A DNA stretch of 64,000 nucleotides, from contig NZ_JACOFZ010000001.1 of assembly GCF_014284155.1 (NCBI RefSeq), positions 1,196,545-1,260,544 of the forward strand, given 5' to 3'. The stretch comes from Affinundibacterium nitidum. Its GTDB lineage: Bacteria > Pseudomonadota > Gammaproteobacteria > Burkholderiales > Burkholderiaceae_D. The notes beneath the pieces are model-generated. The model worked only from the letters and a program-made list of their open reading frames with translations, had not been told where the DNA came from and did not search any database. The translations under genes and the position numbers were made by a program. This document shows positions 43,511-52,612 of the stretch, one piece after another (positions within the stretch are counted from its first letter, which is position 1; each line of letters starts with the position of its first letter).

Positions 43511-44653
43511 ATGCGGATTTTTATTGCAAGTCTTGGGTTTATTCTGCTCAGTGGTTGCGCATCCCAAGAACAGCGTATCGAACAACCAGCGAGTTTATGG
43601 AAAGATGCACACTTCAGTTCACAAGAAACTCGCCCTCTCGATGCATCTGAGATTTTCAACATCGGACCCGCGCTGGAATCGAAAATTCGTGCGGCTAATC
43701 TACAGCACGCGAGTATTCAAGAACGTGCAGACTTTTTGCTTAATTTGATTTACACCAGCAGCAATCGCCCGTTTTTATATGAGGGCTACCATACGACTCC
43801 CGCAAACGAGACTTGGGACAGAAATCATGGAGATTGTTTGTCTCTGAGCATTCTCACTTACGCGATCGGAAAACGACTTCATTTACCGATTGCGATTCAA
43901 GAGATTCCCTTACCAGTGCAATTTGATCGTCGTGGCAAAACGGAGTATTTAAATGCACACGTGAATACGATCATCCTCAATCCCCAGCTGGCTATTGCAA
44001 ATGACGTGGCTAAAAATGATCGTGGTTATATGTTGATCGACTTCGACCCAGGACAATTCACACAAAGAAGAGGAACACTGCTAACAGAGCAAGAAGTGGT
44101 AGCGCGCTTTTATAGCAATTTGGGGGCAGAGGCGATGTTCAATAACAAGCCGTCGGTCGCCTACCATTATTTTAAAGCAGCGCTTAACATGAGCCCGACC
44201 CATACACCGAGCCATCTCAACCTAGCTACCTTGTATCAGACACAAGGTCTAAATAATGAGGCTATCACGGCGCTCAAACGCGGCTTACAACTGAATGCGA
44301 AAGACGCTGTAATGCTGCGCGAACTACAACGCGCCTATGTCAATGCAGGGATGCATGCAGACGCACATGGATTAGATCAAGCAATTCAACTTATTCAAGA
44401 AAGCGACCCTTATTTCTGGATAGGTGCAGGCTTACAAGCTTTACAAACAAAACAATATGAACGTGCGATTCAATCTCTTGAAAAGGCCCAAAAATTGAGC
44501 ACTGGCTTTGAAGAAGTTCATCAATATTTGGCCGAGGCTTACTGGCGTGTTGGGAATATCGACTTGGCGAAACAGCAAATGAAAATTTTAGGCGACATCA
44601 ATTCGACCAACCCTAAATTGCGTTTCTTGCGGGCCACGATTGCGGCGAATTAA
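43511..44653 (+). CDS. Transglutaminase-like/TPR lipoprotein
   Basis: A 380-residue lipoprotein. The start at ATG 43511 gives MRIFIASLGFILLSGCASQ with lipobox LSGC; the longer frame from 43403 has no proper signal. The N-terminal half resembles a transglutaminase/protease-like (SirB1-type) fold: catalytic-type Cys in NHGDCLSLSILTYAIGKRL near residues 115-133, His in YLNAHVNTIIL near 160, and Asp in MLIDFDPG near 180. The C-terminal half has TPR units (SVAYHYFKAALNMSPTHTPS, NNEAITALKRGLQLNAKD, YERAIQSLEKAQKLS). It is probably anchored to the outer membrane on the periplasmic side. Substrate unknown. Confidence 0.78.
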   Translation: MRIFIASLGFILLSGCASQEQRIEQPASLWKDAHFSSQETRPLDASEIFNIGPALESKIRAANLQHASIQERADFLLNLIYTSSNRPFLYEGYHTTPANETWDRNHGDCLSLSILTYAIGKRLHLPIAIQEIPLPVQFDRRGKTEYLNAHVNTIILNPQLAIANDVAKNDRGYMLIDFDPGQFTQRRGTLLTEQEVVARFYSNLGAEAMFNNKPSVAYHYFKAALNMSPTHTPSHLNLATLYQTQGLNNEAITALKRGLQLNAKDAVMLRELQRAYVNAGMHADAHGLDQAIQLIQESDPYFWIGAGLQALQTKQYERAIQSLEKAQKLSTGFEEVHQYLAEAYWRVGNIDLAKQQMKILGDINSTNPKLRFLRATIAAN

Positions 44654-44663
44654 TGAATGAAAT

Positions 44664-44683
44664 GCGGTGGCGAAAGCCACCGC
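44664..44683. terminator. Hairpin between convergent genes
   Basis: GCGGTGGC-GAAA-GCCACCGC is a perfect stem with a stable GNRA-type loop, 10 nt after the TPR lipoprotein stop and 10 nt before the convergent stop at 44693. T-runs are short (TTCTCT), so it is a probable but weak bidirectional terminator. Confidence 0.65.
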
Positions 44684-44692
44684 TTCTCTGCA

Positions 44693-46375
44693 TTATTGCG
44701 CCAACATTTGCTCGCTCGTGAGACTCACAGGAATACTGCCAATATCATTAAACTGTTGGAAGAATAATTTCATATCAAACTCGCGATGCTGCAATTCCGC
44801 TTGTTTCGCTTTTTGTGTCATCAGTTTCTCGATAAGATATTTCCCAACAACATAGCTAGTGCCGTATCCCGGCTGGCGCAAGTATAGATGCTGTTCGAAC
44901 TTCAATAAGTGAGGCTCACGGCGCATCCAATTACGGGGAGTCCAATCTAAATGCACGCGACTCGCTTCTTCCATGTTTTTCAAATTAGCATGTGCATACA
45001 AAGATCCCAAGCCTCGCGCAGCACGTTGCGCCAATAGGATCCAAACAAGCTCACGTGAGCGTGGGCTGTCGTCATGCAAACCCATATGCATGAACATTTC
45101 CTCTACACCAGTTGCAATCCCTTCATTGCGGTTATCCCACAAATTAAATAGCAATGGACTACGACGAATGGGGCTCGCATGAGGCTCATCGCGGATCTGC
45201 GCCAAGTCAAACCAATGGTACCAATGGCAATACAAAGCGAGCGGATCGTAATGCAAAGTAATGCTGAAAAAATTACGCTTATCCTCAGGCACAAAACTTT
45301 GTAAATGTTCGCGAATTGCGGGCTCCATATTGGGCTTGATAGGCATCACATTTTTTTCGTTCAAAAAGCGCATCAGTTTAGTCGCCGCGCGATCTGCACG
45401 CGCATTGAACTCCTCAACACTCGCTGCCGCTATCATCGGTGGCAAATTCTTATTGCGCTGTTCTTCCAACTTCAAGTTAGCCCAAGCTCGATCAAGTTCT
45501 CGCTGCAACAAATCAACTTCTTGCTGCCAGGTCATCGGCACCAAGTGCACATTCTGCTGATACCACGTGTAGTTCTCTTTCCCAACCCCTGATGGCCCAT
45601 TCTTTGAAGCAGACTTTTCGTGCAGCCACACCACAAAATCACTGGTCGCGGCCATCGCCAATGCAATAGATTGTTTAAGTGGAGTTGATCCGTAGGAGGC
45701 TGTCTTTTGCTCTAGATCTTGCAAATCAGCGACTTGCTGTTCGAGCGTACTAATACCTGCTATCCATAAATCTCTTGCGTTGCCAGTTAGATTCGCCTTT
45801 GCTTGTTTTAACAAATGTGGAATAACCGCGATCTCTCTGGCCAGTTTCTCTTGATCACCCGTGTTTAGTGGAAATTGATAACGCCACAGTTCCACCGTTG
45901 CATGATTGGTCGGTCCTTCGCGCGCAGGCGTGTCAGAGGCTTCAGTAAAAATGCTTTGATAAAACGCGGGATCACGCACCCACGGCTGAAGCACACGGTG
46001 ATTGAAATCGTAGCCATTCATTTCAGCACGAACAATTTTCCAATCGACTTGCTGTTCTTTAGTCCAGGAGCGCGTGTCCATGGAAGTCAGTCGTTCGCGT
46101 AATTGCTTAAATTGAGGAAATGTCTTGAGCCTTCTCTCCAAGGAATAGTCTGGGGCACCATCTCGTAAAGGAGGTCGTTCGAAATTTCGCCACTCTACAA
46201 ATATCTGCAGCAGATCCTGATAGGAAGCCGCCTTTACGGATTTGACGACAGGTCTAGAATCAGACTTCATCGCAGGCTTCAGTTCGTTGACGTTTGCCGC
46301 CGGCATCGTTTGCGCCATCGCTGCCCCACTGATAAAGAGCACAATGGCCAGACAGTATTTCTTTTTCAGTTGCAT
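44693..46375 (-). CDS. DUF885-family secreted peptidase-like protein
   Basis: A 560-residue protein with a signal peptide (cleavage near AMAQ, residue 22). It is mostly alpha-helical and resembles DUF885, a gluzincin-related group. The region NEGIATGVEEMFMHMGLHD near 432-450 corresponds to the EGWA..EE segment of the family. The canonical HExxH is not seen, so either the zinc site is unusual or activity is lost. It is the last gene of a probable operon with the TonB-C-like gene (55 bp upstream) and the secreted amidohydrolase, consistent with joint periplasmic peptide breakdown. The family name is by resemblance only. Confidence 0.65.
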   Translation of the reverse strand: MQLKKKYCLAIVLFISGAAMAQTMPAANVNELKPAMKSDSRPVVKSVKAASYQDLLQIFVEWRNFERPPLRDGAPDYSLERRLKTFPQFKQLRERLTSMDTRSWTKEQQVDWKIVRAEMNGYDFNHRVLQPWVRDPAFYQSIFTEASDTPAREGPTNHATVELWRYQFPLNTGDQEKLAREIAVIPHLLKQAKANLTGNARDLWIAGISTLEQQVADLQDLEQKTASYGSTPLKQSIALAMAATSDFVVWLHEKSASKNGPSGVGKENYTWYQQNVHLVPMTWQQEVDLLQRELDRAWANLKLEEQRNKNLPPMIAAASVEEFNARADRAATKLMRFLNEKNVMPIKPNMEPAIREHLQSFVPEDKRNFFSITLHYDPLALYCHWYHWFDLAQIRDEPHASPIRRSPLLFNLWDNRNEGIATGVEEMFMHMGLHDDSPRSRELVWILLAQRAARGLGSLYAHANLKNMEEASRVHLDWTPRNWMRREPHLLKFEQHLYLRQPGYGTSYVVGKYLIEKLMTQKAKQAELQHREFDMKLFFQQFNDIGSIPVSLTSEQMLAQ

Positions 46376-46430
46376 ATAGACCCCAAGGATTTAGCTTACT
46401 TCAATCGACTTCAAGCAAAGAAAATGAGGC

Positions 46431-46949
46431 TCAAAGTATTCTCTTGAATTCCGCTTTAAATAAAAATTGCATCCTGCATGGTTTACCAGCGCACATCGCT
46501 GGCTTGTACTTTTCTTCTAGAAGGGCAAGCGCTGCAACTCTTGCGATATCTGAATCAGGTGTCTCAAAGATGGAGACAGATTCAGGCTCACCCGTACTAG
46601 ACACATCGACCGCGATCGTCAGCATTCCATTTGCCACGACGATTTGCTGGGCTTTTGACATTTTTTGATGAATAGCACGCGTTCCGTTGAGGGGATATGG
46701 TGGCTCATCTTCCTCAGGCATATCCTCATAGAAACTACGTAGATAGGCTTTTTCGTCGTCGCTTAGTTGGTGATAAGAACGGTCCATCGACATCGATGAT
46801 GTAGCGATTTTCTTTTTTAAAATTGTTCCCAGAGCTGGTGTTTCTTCTTTGATCGATTTTTCGTCCTTGCCTTGTGCTGACACAGAACTGGAGGCCAACA
46901 GCGAAACCCATAAAATCGCAGCCAAAACTAATTTAGTTTGAAAAAACAT
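46431..46949 (-). CDS. Small secreted protein with TonB-C-like domain
   Basis: A 172-residue protein with a signal peptide ending near residue 26 (SSSVSAQ). The C-terminal part (about 95-172) resembles the TonB C-terminal fold: GMLTIAVDVSSTGEPESVSI, then ARVAALALLEEKYKPAMCAG and a final strand MQFLFKAEFKRI. Two Cys there may be bridged. It has no N-terminal transmembrane anchor or proline-rich linker as in a true TonB, so it is not an energy transducer of the usual type. It lies between the amidohydrolase and DUF885 genes, with short gaps (33 and 55 bp). Confidence 0.65.
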   Translation of the reverse strand: MFFQTKLVLAAILWVSLLASSSVSAQGKDEKSIKEETPALGTILKKKIATSSMSMDRSYHQLSDDEKAYLRSFYEDMPEEDEPPYPLNGTRAIHQKMSKAQQIVVANGMLTIAVDVSSTGEPESVSIFETPDSDIARVAALALLEEKYKPAMCAGKPCRMQFLFKAEFKRIL

Positions 46950-46982
46950 CTACACTTCCTCATCTAATTCGATAATTATTAA

Positions 46983-48311
46983 CTAGTACAACACACCGTC
47001 TTTCATTATCCATTTTACCCGACGAATCAGTCGAATATCTTTACTTGGATCACCCTCGACAGCAATCAAATCAGCCAACATCCCTGTCTGCACACTCCCA
47101 ATACGGTCTGCGTAATCGAATACCTTGGCATTCACTGATGTCGCCGCACGTAATACATCAACCGGCGCCATGCCATAATCAACCATTAGCTCCATTTCAC
47201 GCGCATTGTCTCCGTGAGCATACACACCGACATCTCCCCCCATGCACATGGTCACACCAGTTCTTAATGCCAAGCTAAACGTCGCACGCTTGGCTAGGAT
47301 ACGGGCAGGCTCAGGGTTTACTCCCTTTTTCCAACCACGATACTGTTCAATCGCATCACCTGCAGCCAAAGTTGGGCAAAGTGCCACGCCCTTTTCTTTC
47401 ATTCTTTTGAGTACAGCCTCAGTAGCTCCGTCACCATGCTCAATCGTTGATGCTCCGGCTTCAATTGCCCGCATCATTCCCTCGGGGGTTGAGGCATGCG
47501 CCACCAATTGACGTCGTCCACTATTGGCGATCTGTGCCATTAACGCCATCTCTTCTTTCGAAAAAATTGGTGCTGCCTCTCCATCGCGCCCAGCACGATA
47601 ATCAGCATAAACTTTGATGACATCAGCGCCTTTACTAATTTGCGTACGCACTTCTTGACTAATTTGTTCTAGTCCAGAGACTTCCGCTGCCCCTTGCGGC
47701 AAATCGAGGTCTGGGTTTTGACTTTTCGGCCCATAGGCGCCCTTCGCTACTAAAGCTCGACTGGCGATGATCATACGCGGTCCTGGAATAACGCCTTTTT
47801 CGATAGAGCGCTTCAACCCAAAATCATCATAAGAGGCGCCCTCGGTACCTAGATCTCTGACAGTCGTAAAGCCAGCCATCAGTGTCGCTTTGGCATGGGT
47901 ACCTGCGCGCAAGGTTCGCTCAGTGCGTGTCTCCTTAAGAACTTGATCGTCCCAAGAGACTTCGTTATACGGATGTAAAAACAGATGTGAATGTCCCTCA
48001 ATTAAACCCGGCATCAAAGTCATGCCCTTAAGCTCAATGACCTTAGTGCTTTCTGGTAGCTTCATTCGCTGTGGGCCTGCCATTGCGATCTTATTCCCCT
48101 TCACCAACACGACCCAATCGTTGTGCATGGTCTGACCGTCGAAAACACGATCAGGCACAAGCAAGGTCAACGCCTCTTTATCGGCTTGCGAATTTTGCGC
48201 TAGCACAAGGAAAGGACAAAGGCTGGCGGTTCCAAATAGAACGACTAGGCTCGTCTTTATCAAGCCAGTGATTGAAGTTTTGAGAAGGGGAGACAGCATG
48301 TTTGCATTCAT
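46983..48311 (-). CDS. Secreted amidohydrolase, related to the 23423-24724 gene
   Basis: A 442-residue amidohydrolase-superfamily protein. ATG 48311 gives a basic-hydrophobic signal region ending near FLVLAQ; an in-frame upstream extension to 48407 looks non-signal-like. Motifs are LIEGHSHLF (metal His pair, near 106), GADVIKVYADYRAG near 235-248, VAHASTPEG near 275, TIEHGDGA near 296 and CMGGDVGVYAHGDNA near 370-384. The normal TDAG is replaced by GDVG, so the catalytic Asp is retained. It is the first gene of the operon with the TonB-C-like and DUF885 genes. Likely an N-acyl-amino-acid or proline-dipeptide hydrolase, not resolved. Confidence 0.82.
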   Translation of the reverse strand: MNANMLSPLLKTSITGLIKTSLVVLFGTASLCPFLVLAQNSQADKEALTLLVPDRVFDGQTMHNDWVVLVKGNKIAMAGPQRMKLPESTKVIELKGMTLMPGLIEGHSHLFLHPYNEVSWDDQVLKETRTERTLRAGTHAKATLMAGFTTVRDLGTEGASYDDFGLKRSIEKGVIPGPRMIIASRALVAKGAYGPKSQNPDLDLPQGAAEVSGLEQISQEVRTQISKGADVIKVYADYRAGRDGEAAPIFSKEEMALMAQIANSGRRQLVAHASTPEGMMRAIEAGASTIEHGDGATEAVLKRMKEKGVALCPTLAAGDAIEQYRGWKKGVNPEPARILAKRATFSLALRTGVTMCMGGDVGVYAHGDNAREMELMVDYGMAPVDVLRAATSVNAKVFDYADRIGSVQTGMLADLIAVEGDPSKDIRLIRRVKWIMKDGVLY

Positions 48312-48527
48312 AGAGGAAGTGCCAAGAGATTGATGGAGAATCCATTCATTCGCAGAGACTATACAGGACATTTTCACGAATTTAAGCCACGGTGGCATAC
48401 ACACCACAGGCTTTATTTCACCTAGAACTGCAGTCTAAGCTTGCATCTCGCACCGCTATGCGACAACCGCATCACGGTATAATCAACACTCTATTTTCCA
48501 AAATTGAAGCAAAGCGTCATTCGCTCT

Positions 48528-49907
48528 ATGTCTGCTAACCCAGCGCCCTTAACCGAAAAACTGCAGAAGCTCGGACTGTTTGCCATCACTTGGCCTATCT
48601 TCATTGAGCAGCTTTCGCACATCTTGCCAGGCATGATCGACATTTTTATGATCAGCCATTTAGGCGATGCCGCGGCAGCCGGCGTTTCGGTGGCTAATCA
48701 AATCGTCGTCTTCTTCATCGTACTCTTTTCATTTATCGGACTGGGAAGCAGCGTTGTCATCACCCACTACCTTGGCGCACAAGACAAGCAAGGCGCAGAA
48801 AGGGTCGCCAGCAACGCCATCGGCGTTAATGTTTGGCTCGGCGCAGCCATTAGTATTCTCACCCTATTATTTTCAAATCAGATGTTAACGCTACTACATC
48901 TGCCAAACGAACTCTTGCCGTACGCTAGGCCGTTTTTAGCATTAATGGGGGGTACGCTTTTTCTAGAAGCGATCAATATCGTCTTTGCCTCGATCCTGAG
49001 AGCGCATGGCCATACCCGGGAAGTAATGGTAATTGCACTCGGTATGAATTTAATCAATATCGCTCTGAATAGCATCTTAATATTTGGTTTGTTCGGGCTT
49101 ACCCCATTAGGCGTTGTGGGTGCTGCTTTGTCGACGGTGATCAGTCGCCTCATCGCTTGCGTTGCCTACGTCTATTTGGTCAAACGCCTCATACAATTAC
49201 CACTTAGATTCGAAGCACTCTGGAACTTCTCACGGTCAATCATCGCGAAGATTCTGCATATCGGTATTCCTTCAGCAGGCGAGAATTTATGCTGGTGGAC
49301 GAGTTTCATGGTGATCACTTATTTCATCGCGCAAATGGGCGCTGATCAAATCGCCACCTTCACCTATGCCATGCAACTCTCGATGATTATGATGATGCTC
49401 AGTATCGCCATCGGCATTGGAACGGAGATCATCATTGGACATTTGATAGGCGCTGGCGAGCTCGATTTGGCCTATCGACAGCTACTCAGAAGTTTGCGAG
49501 TTGGCGTTGCACTGACCGTGGTAATGACTGTTGTCGTGGTATTCGCTGGCAAACCACTGTTTTCACTGTTTAGTCAGAAACCAGAGATTATTGAAGCGGG
49601 TGCCAGTCTGCTACTCGTTTCACTGATTTTGGAACCTGGACGCACCTTTAACTTGGTTGTCATCAATTCTCTGCGCGCTACCGGAGATGCTCGCTTTCCT
49701 CTGTATGCCGGGATTGTATCGATGTGGGGCATCGCCGTAGTCCTGGCCTGGCTTCTCGGACTACACTGGGGTTGGGGCTTGATCGGTGTCTGGTCTGCTT
49801 TTGCGATCGACGAATGGGTGCGCGGCCTATTAATGTATCGCCGTTGGAAAAGCCGTGCTTGGGAAAAACACGCCCACGCGACCCGCGCAGGCTTGCAACA
49901 GAATTAG
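48528..49907 (+). CDS. MATE-family multidrug efflux transporter
   Basis: A 459-residue cation-coupled exporter with about twelve transmembrane helices in two homologous halves (break near 235). The N-terminal helix region ITWPIFIEQLSHILPGMIDIFMISHLGD is typical of the NorM/DinF clade. ATG 48528 (MSANPAPLTEKL) was chosen; TTG 48504 is in frame but also lacks a Shine-Dalgarno. A TATAAT at 48478-48483 in the divergent gap is a likely -10. The 3' end lies 2 bp from the convergent GFA gene stop. Substrate cannot be inferred. Confidence 0.92.
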   Translation: MSANPAPLTEKLQKLGLFAITWPIFIEQLSHILPGMIDIFMISHLGDAAAAGVSVANQIVVFFIVLFSFIGLGSSVVITHYLGAQDKQGAERVASNAIGVNVWLGAAISILTLLFSNQMLTLLHLPNELLPYARPFLALMGGTLFLEAINIVFASILRAHGHTREVMVIALGMNLINIALNSILIFGLFGLTPLGVVGAALSTVISRLIACVAYVYLVKRLIQLPLRFEALWNFSRSIIAKILHIGIPSAGENLCWWTSFMVITYFIAQMGADQIATFTYAMQLSMIMMMLSIAIGIGTEIIIGHLIGAGELDLAYRQLLRSLRVGVALTVVMTVVVVFAGKPLFSLFSQKPEIIEAGASLLLVSLILEPGRTFNLVVINSLRATGDARFPLYAGIVSMWGIAVVLAWLLGLHWGWGLIGVWSAFAIDEWVRGLLMYRRWKSRAWEKHAHATRAGLQQN

Positions 49908-49909
49908 CT

Positions 49910-50287
49910 CTACTGGCTCTTTTCACGCAATTGAGGACCGACCTGCTCCCAATTCTGTCCATCGAATTTCACAATCGTGACTTGCTTCGGACGGGTTTGA
50001 AGGCAACGTAAATTCACATCCATCCCATCCGGATTAGATCGCGGCACGTAAAACGGTTTAACCCCGCATGTTTTACAAAACAAATGTTCCGCAGTCCCCG
50101 TGTTGAACCGATAGGACTGTAAGTGATCTTGGCCTTGCATTAAGCGAAAATGGCGTAAAGGCACAATCAGATGCAGGAATCCAGACATCTGGCAAATGGA
50201 GCAATTGCAATCCTCGACCTCGACCTCATCAGCGGCTTCCACTTCAAACTGGACTGCACCGCAATGGCAACTTCCTTTGTGTAACAT
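49910..50287 (-). CDS. GFA-family (CENP-V/GFA) zinc protein
   Basis: A 125-residue protein. ATG 50287 was chosen because AAGGAAG lies 6 nt upstream and the product starts MLHKGSCHCGAVQFEVEA, the family N-terminus; the upstream ATG 50335 adds 16 unrelated residues. Zinc-binding cysteines occur in GSCHCGAV, DCNCSICQMSG and FCKTCGVKPF. The family is named after glutathione-dependent formaldehyde-activating enzyme, but most members are unproven. The DHLQSYRFNTGTAEHLFC segment is typical. It overlaps no neighbour and ends 2 bp from the MATE stop. Confidence 0.88.
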   Translation of the reverse strand: MLHKGSCHCGAVQFEVEAADEVEVEDCNCSICQMSGFLHLIVPLRHFRLMQGQDHLQSYRFNTGTAEHLFCKTCGVKPFYVPRSNPDGMDVNLRCLQTRPKQVTIVKFDGQNWEQVGPQLREKSQ

Positions 50288-50613
50288 TGAGTCTTCCTTC
50301 TCACCCCAAAAAAAACTTCTTAATATCGGCTTCAAAGCAGAGCTTTGTCGAAATGTTCACATATCAATCTGATGAAGCATATTGTCGTTGTTTTGCCCCC
50401 ACGCTGATCGTTTTTTGAGCAGAAAAACTTAAGTCTCGGCAACACTATGCCGTAATCTTAGCTATGCACATTTTATTGGCTTTCATTAACATTTCCACAA
50501 CCCAATTGTATTTCAACTTAGAGTGTTTGATTTGCGCAAAGAATTAACAATGTACTAATTTTAAAAAGACAAACTCCACTAAAATCGCGGCTCCTTACTC
50601 AAATGAGAATGCT

Positions 50614-52494
50614 ATGAAGCGTAGCTCAACGTTTTTAAACTCGATTCGAAAAACTTTTTTGGTCATCGCGCTTGGCGCTAGCCTGAGTTCATCTGGCTTT
50701 GCGAGTGGTGGTGCAACTGCAGGCAATCCTCACCAAGACATCGATCTGCAAACCAGAAATAAAGAAGCCTACGACAGCGGAAACTCGTTCGAGAAATCAA
50801 ACTTCGACGAAAAAACCACGGGTCAACAAATCGCTACAAACAGCAGTTCCGCTGAAGCTGAGCTGAAAGCAAATCAAGCACAATTACGCGAAGCCTTGCA
50901 AAAACAAATGAATACTCTGCTACTGGAAAATGCAGAGATCAACCGTAAGCGCATCGAGCTACTAGAAAGCGACAAAAAACGGGTTTTCTGGACGCAAAGC
51001 TTGGTTGTTTTCTTGATCGCCTCCATGCTCGTTGCGGTATTCGCATTTTGGCGTATGCATGCAACAGCAATGATCAACCGCAGCATATCAGCCCTCTCAA
51101 ACACTTTGAGTAATTTCCAAGATTCTTTTTTTAATTTTGTCGACACCACGCAACTGGCCGCCAATTCGCAAGTTTCAAGTTTTCAACTGCAGGCAGAAAT
51201 CGGCGATGCTGATGAAGCGCTTGATTTCGATCTTGATTTAAGTCCAACAAAGAAACGTTCATCTTATGTGAACAAGACGACCAATATTTCGAGCGATTAT
51301 TTTGTTGAAGAACTCGATAGCGACGAACATTTCAAGACACAGGCAACGATCGAGCAATTGCCAGAAGCCGTTGAACCCGTTGCAGAATTGGATGCGCCGG
51401 CCCCAACAAAATCACCCGATGAGTTTTTCGCAGTCAAAGGCTATGTCGATTCGTGGTTGCGTGTCTACAAACCTAGCGATGCGGCGATCGAAACGGCACC
51501 GACAGATCTCGCAGCAATTGAGAAAATTCCTGAATCTGAAGTGGCTGCAGTAAATGCATTAACTGCCACCGAAAAACTTCCAGACACACCAGCTATCGCA
51601 GCGCAAAAAGCGCTTGCAGCTCAACCAGCCTCGCCCCGTGGTCTATTAGCAAAACTCGATAGCTGCCGAGCCAATAACGATGCAGAGGGGTATGAACAAG
51701 TTTATAGAGAAATTAAGAAGCTGTTCAACCTCAAGTTAGAACCTTGGGAAATGTTGGGTGCGGTTGAACAGAAACAGTTAAGCGACTTCCCCCACATTAT
51801 CAATAAGATTCTTGAGCTATGGGCCTCAGATGACATTACTGTTTATCTTGAGCGCTTACTCAGTAATTCACGTATCAATCCACGTGAAGGCTTTGATTTG
51901 CCAATCTACCAAAAGCTCGAAGATCTTCTTGAGCTTGCAAGGGAAAATGATCGCCCTCGCGATCTTCAACTACTCAAAAAAATAGACCGCGCCGGTTTCC
52001 TGTTCGTACCATTACCGGTGAATAAAGTGGTCTCTCCGAACGAAAAACGGAAGAGTTCAGCATCTGATTCCGTTAGTGCGGCAGAACCGGCCTTAAAAAT
52101 CGAAAAAGAACTGAGCTATACCAATAACGAAAATAAGGCGCGAAAATTGGAAGCCATGATCACGCCTGAATTTGGTGCTCTGGATCCAATTTCCGATGTT
52201 GAATCGAAAGATTTAATTGTCCCCGACCTTCCAGCGCCAAGTGAAAGTAGTCTTTCGATCGTCGCCAAGTCAACTGAAGAGAAATTCTTACTCTCACCTT
52301 TTGAGGTGAGAATTAAGCTCGCTGTCGCTTATACCGAAATGGGCGATAGTGAAGGTGCGATTCTACTTCTGGAAGAAGTGATTCACGATGCGCCACTTGG
52401 TCAACGCAAACATGCAGAACGCTTGCTCAAGGAAATCCAAGACAAAAAAGCACGGCTACAGGATACGCACAGCAACACCATCATTCACACATAG
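50614..52494 (+). CDS. FimV-like protein
   Basis: A 626-residue protein with a signal-like N-terminus (to about residue 30), a coiled-coil region (about 75-118) and a single transmembrane helix near 123-146 (FLIASMLVAVFAFW). A long acidic low-complexity linker follows, then a helical domain near 345-455 (AKLDSCRANNDAEGYEQVYR). A C-terminal TPR-like motif (SPFEVRIKLAVAYTEMGDSE, then GAILLLEEVI) matches the FimV C-terminal domain. It lacks a visible LysM domain, which FimV proteins normally carry. FimV acts at the pole in type IV pilus and motility control; that role here is inference. Confidence 0.7.
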   Translation: MKRSSTFLNSIRKTFLVIALGASLSSSGFASGGATAGNPHQDIDLQTRNKEAYDSGNSFEKSNFDEKTTGQQIATNSSSAEAELKANQAQLREALQKQMNTLLLENAEINRKRIELLESDKKRVFWTQSLVVFLIASMLVAVFAFWRMHATAMINRSISALSNTLSNFQDSFFNFVDTTQLAANSQVSSFQLQAEIGDADEALDFDLDLSPTKKRSSYVNKTTNISSDYFVEELDSDEHFKTQATIEQLPEAVEPVAELDAPAPTKSPDEFFAVKGYVDSWLRVYKPSDAAIETAPTDLAAIEKIPESEVAAVNALTATEKLPDTPAIAAQKALAAQPASPRGLLAKLDSCRANNDAEGYEQVYREIKKLFNLKLEPWEMLGAVEQKQLSDFPHIINKILELWASDDITVYLERLLSNSRINPREGFDLPIYQKLEDLLELARENDRPRDLQLLKKIDRAGFLFVPLPVNKVVSPNEKRKSSASDSVSAAEPALKIEKELSYTNNENKARKLEAMITPEFGALDPISDVESKDLIVPDLPAPSESSLSIVAKSTEEKFLLSPFEVRIKLAVAYTEMGDSEGAILLLEEVIHDAPLGQRKHAERLLKEIQDKKARLQDTHSNTIIHT

Positions 52495-52565
52495 TGCGCT
52501 GTAGCGCTGCCTCGCGCTGAAATTCAGAATTCGACTCGACGTAACCCAACTTAGCAACATTCGAA

Positions 52566-52589
52566 GAGCACACCACTAGAGATGTGCTC
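52566..52589. terminator. Small hairpin between convergent genes
   Basis: GAGCACA and TGTGCTC pair perfectly around a 10-nt loop, followed by short direct repeats of CTCAGCT. There is no T-run. It may assist termination of either the FimV-like or the serine hydrolase gene. Confidence 0.3.
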
Positions 52590-52612
52590 AGCTAAACTCA
52601 GCTTAGCTCAGC

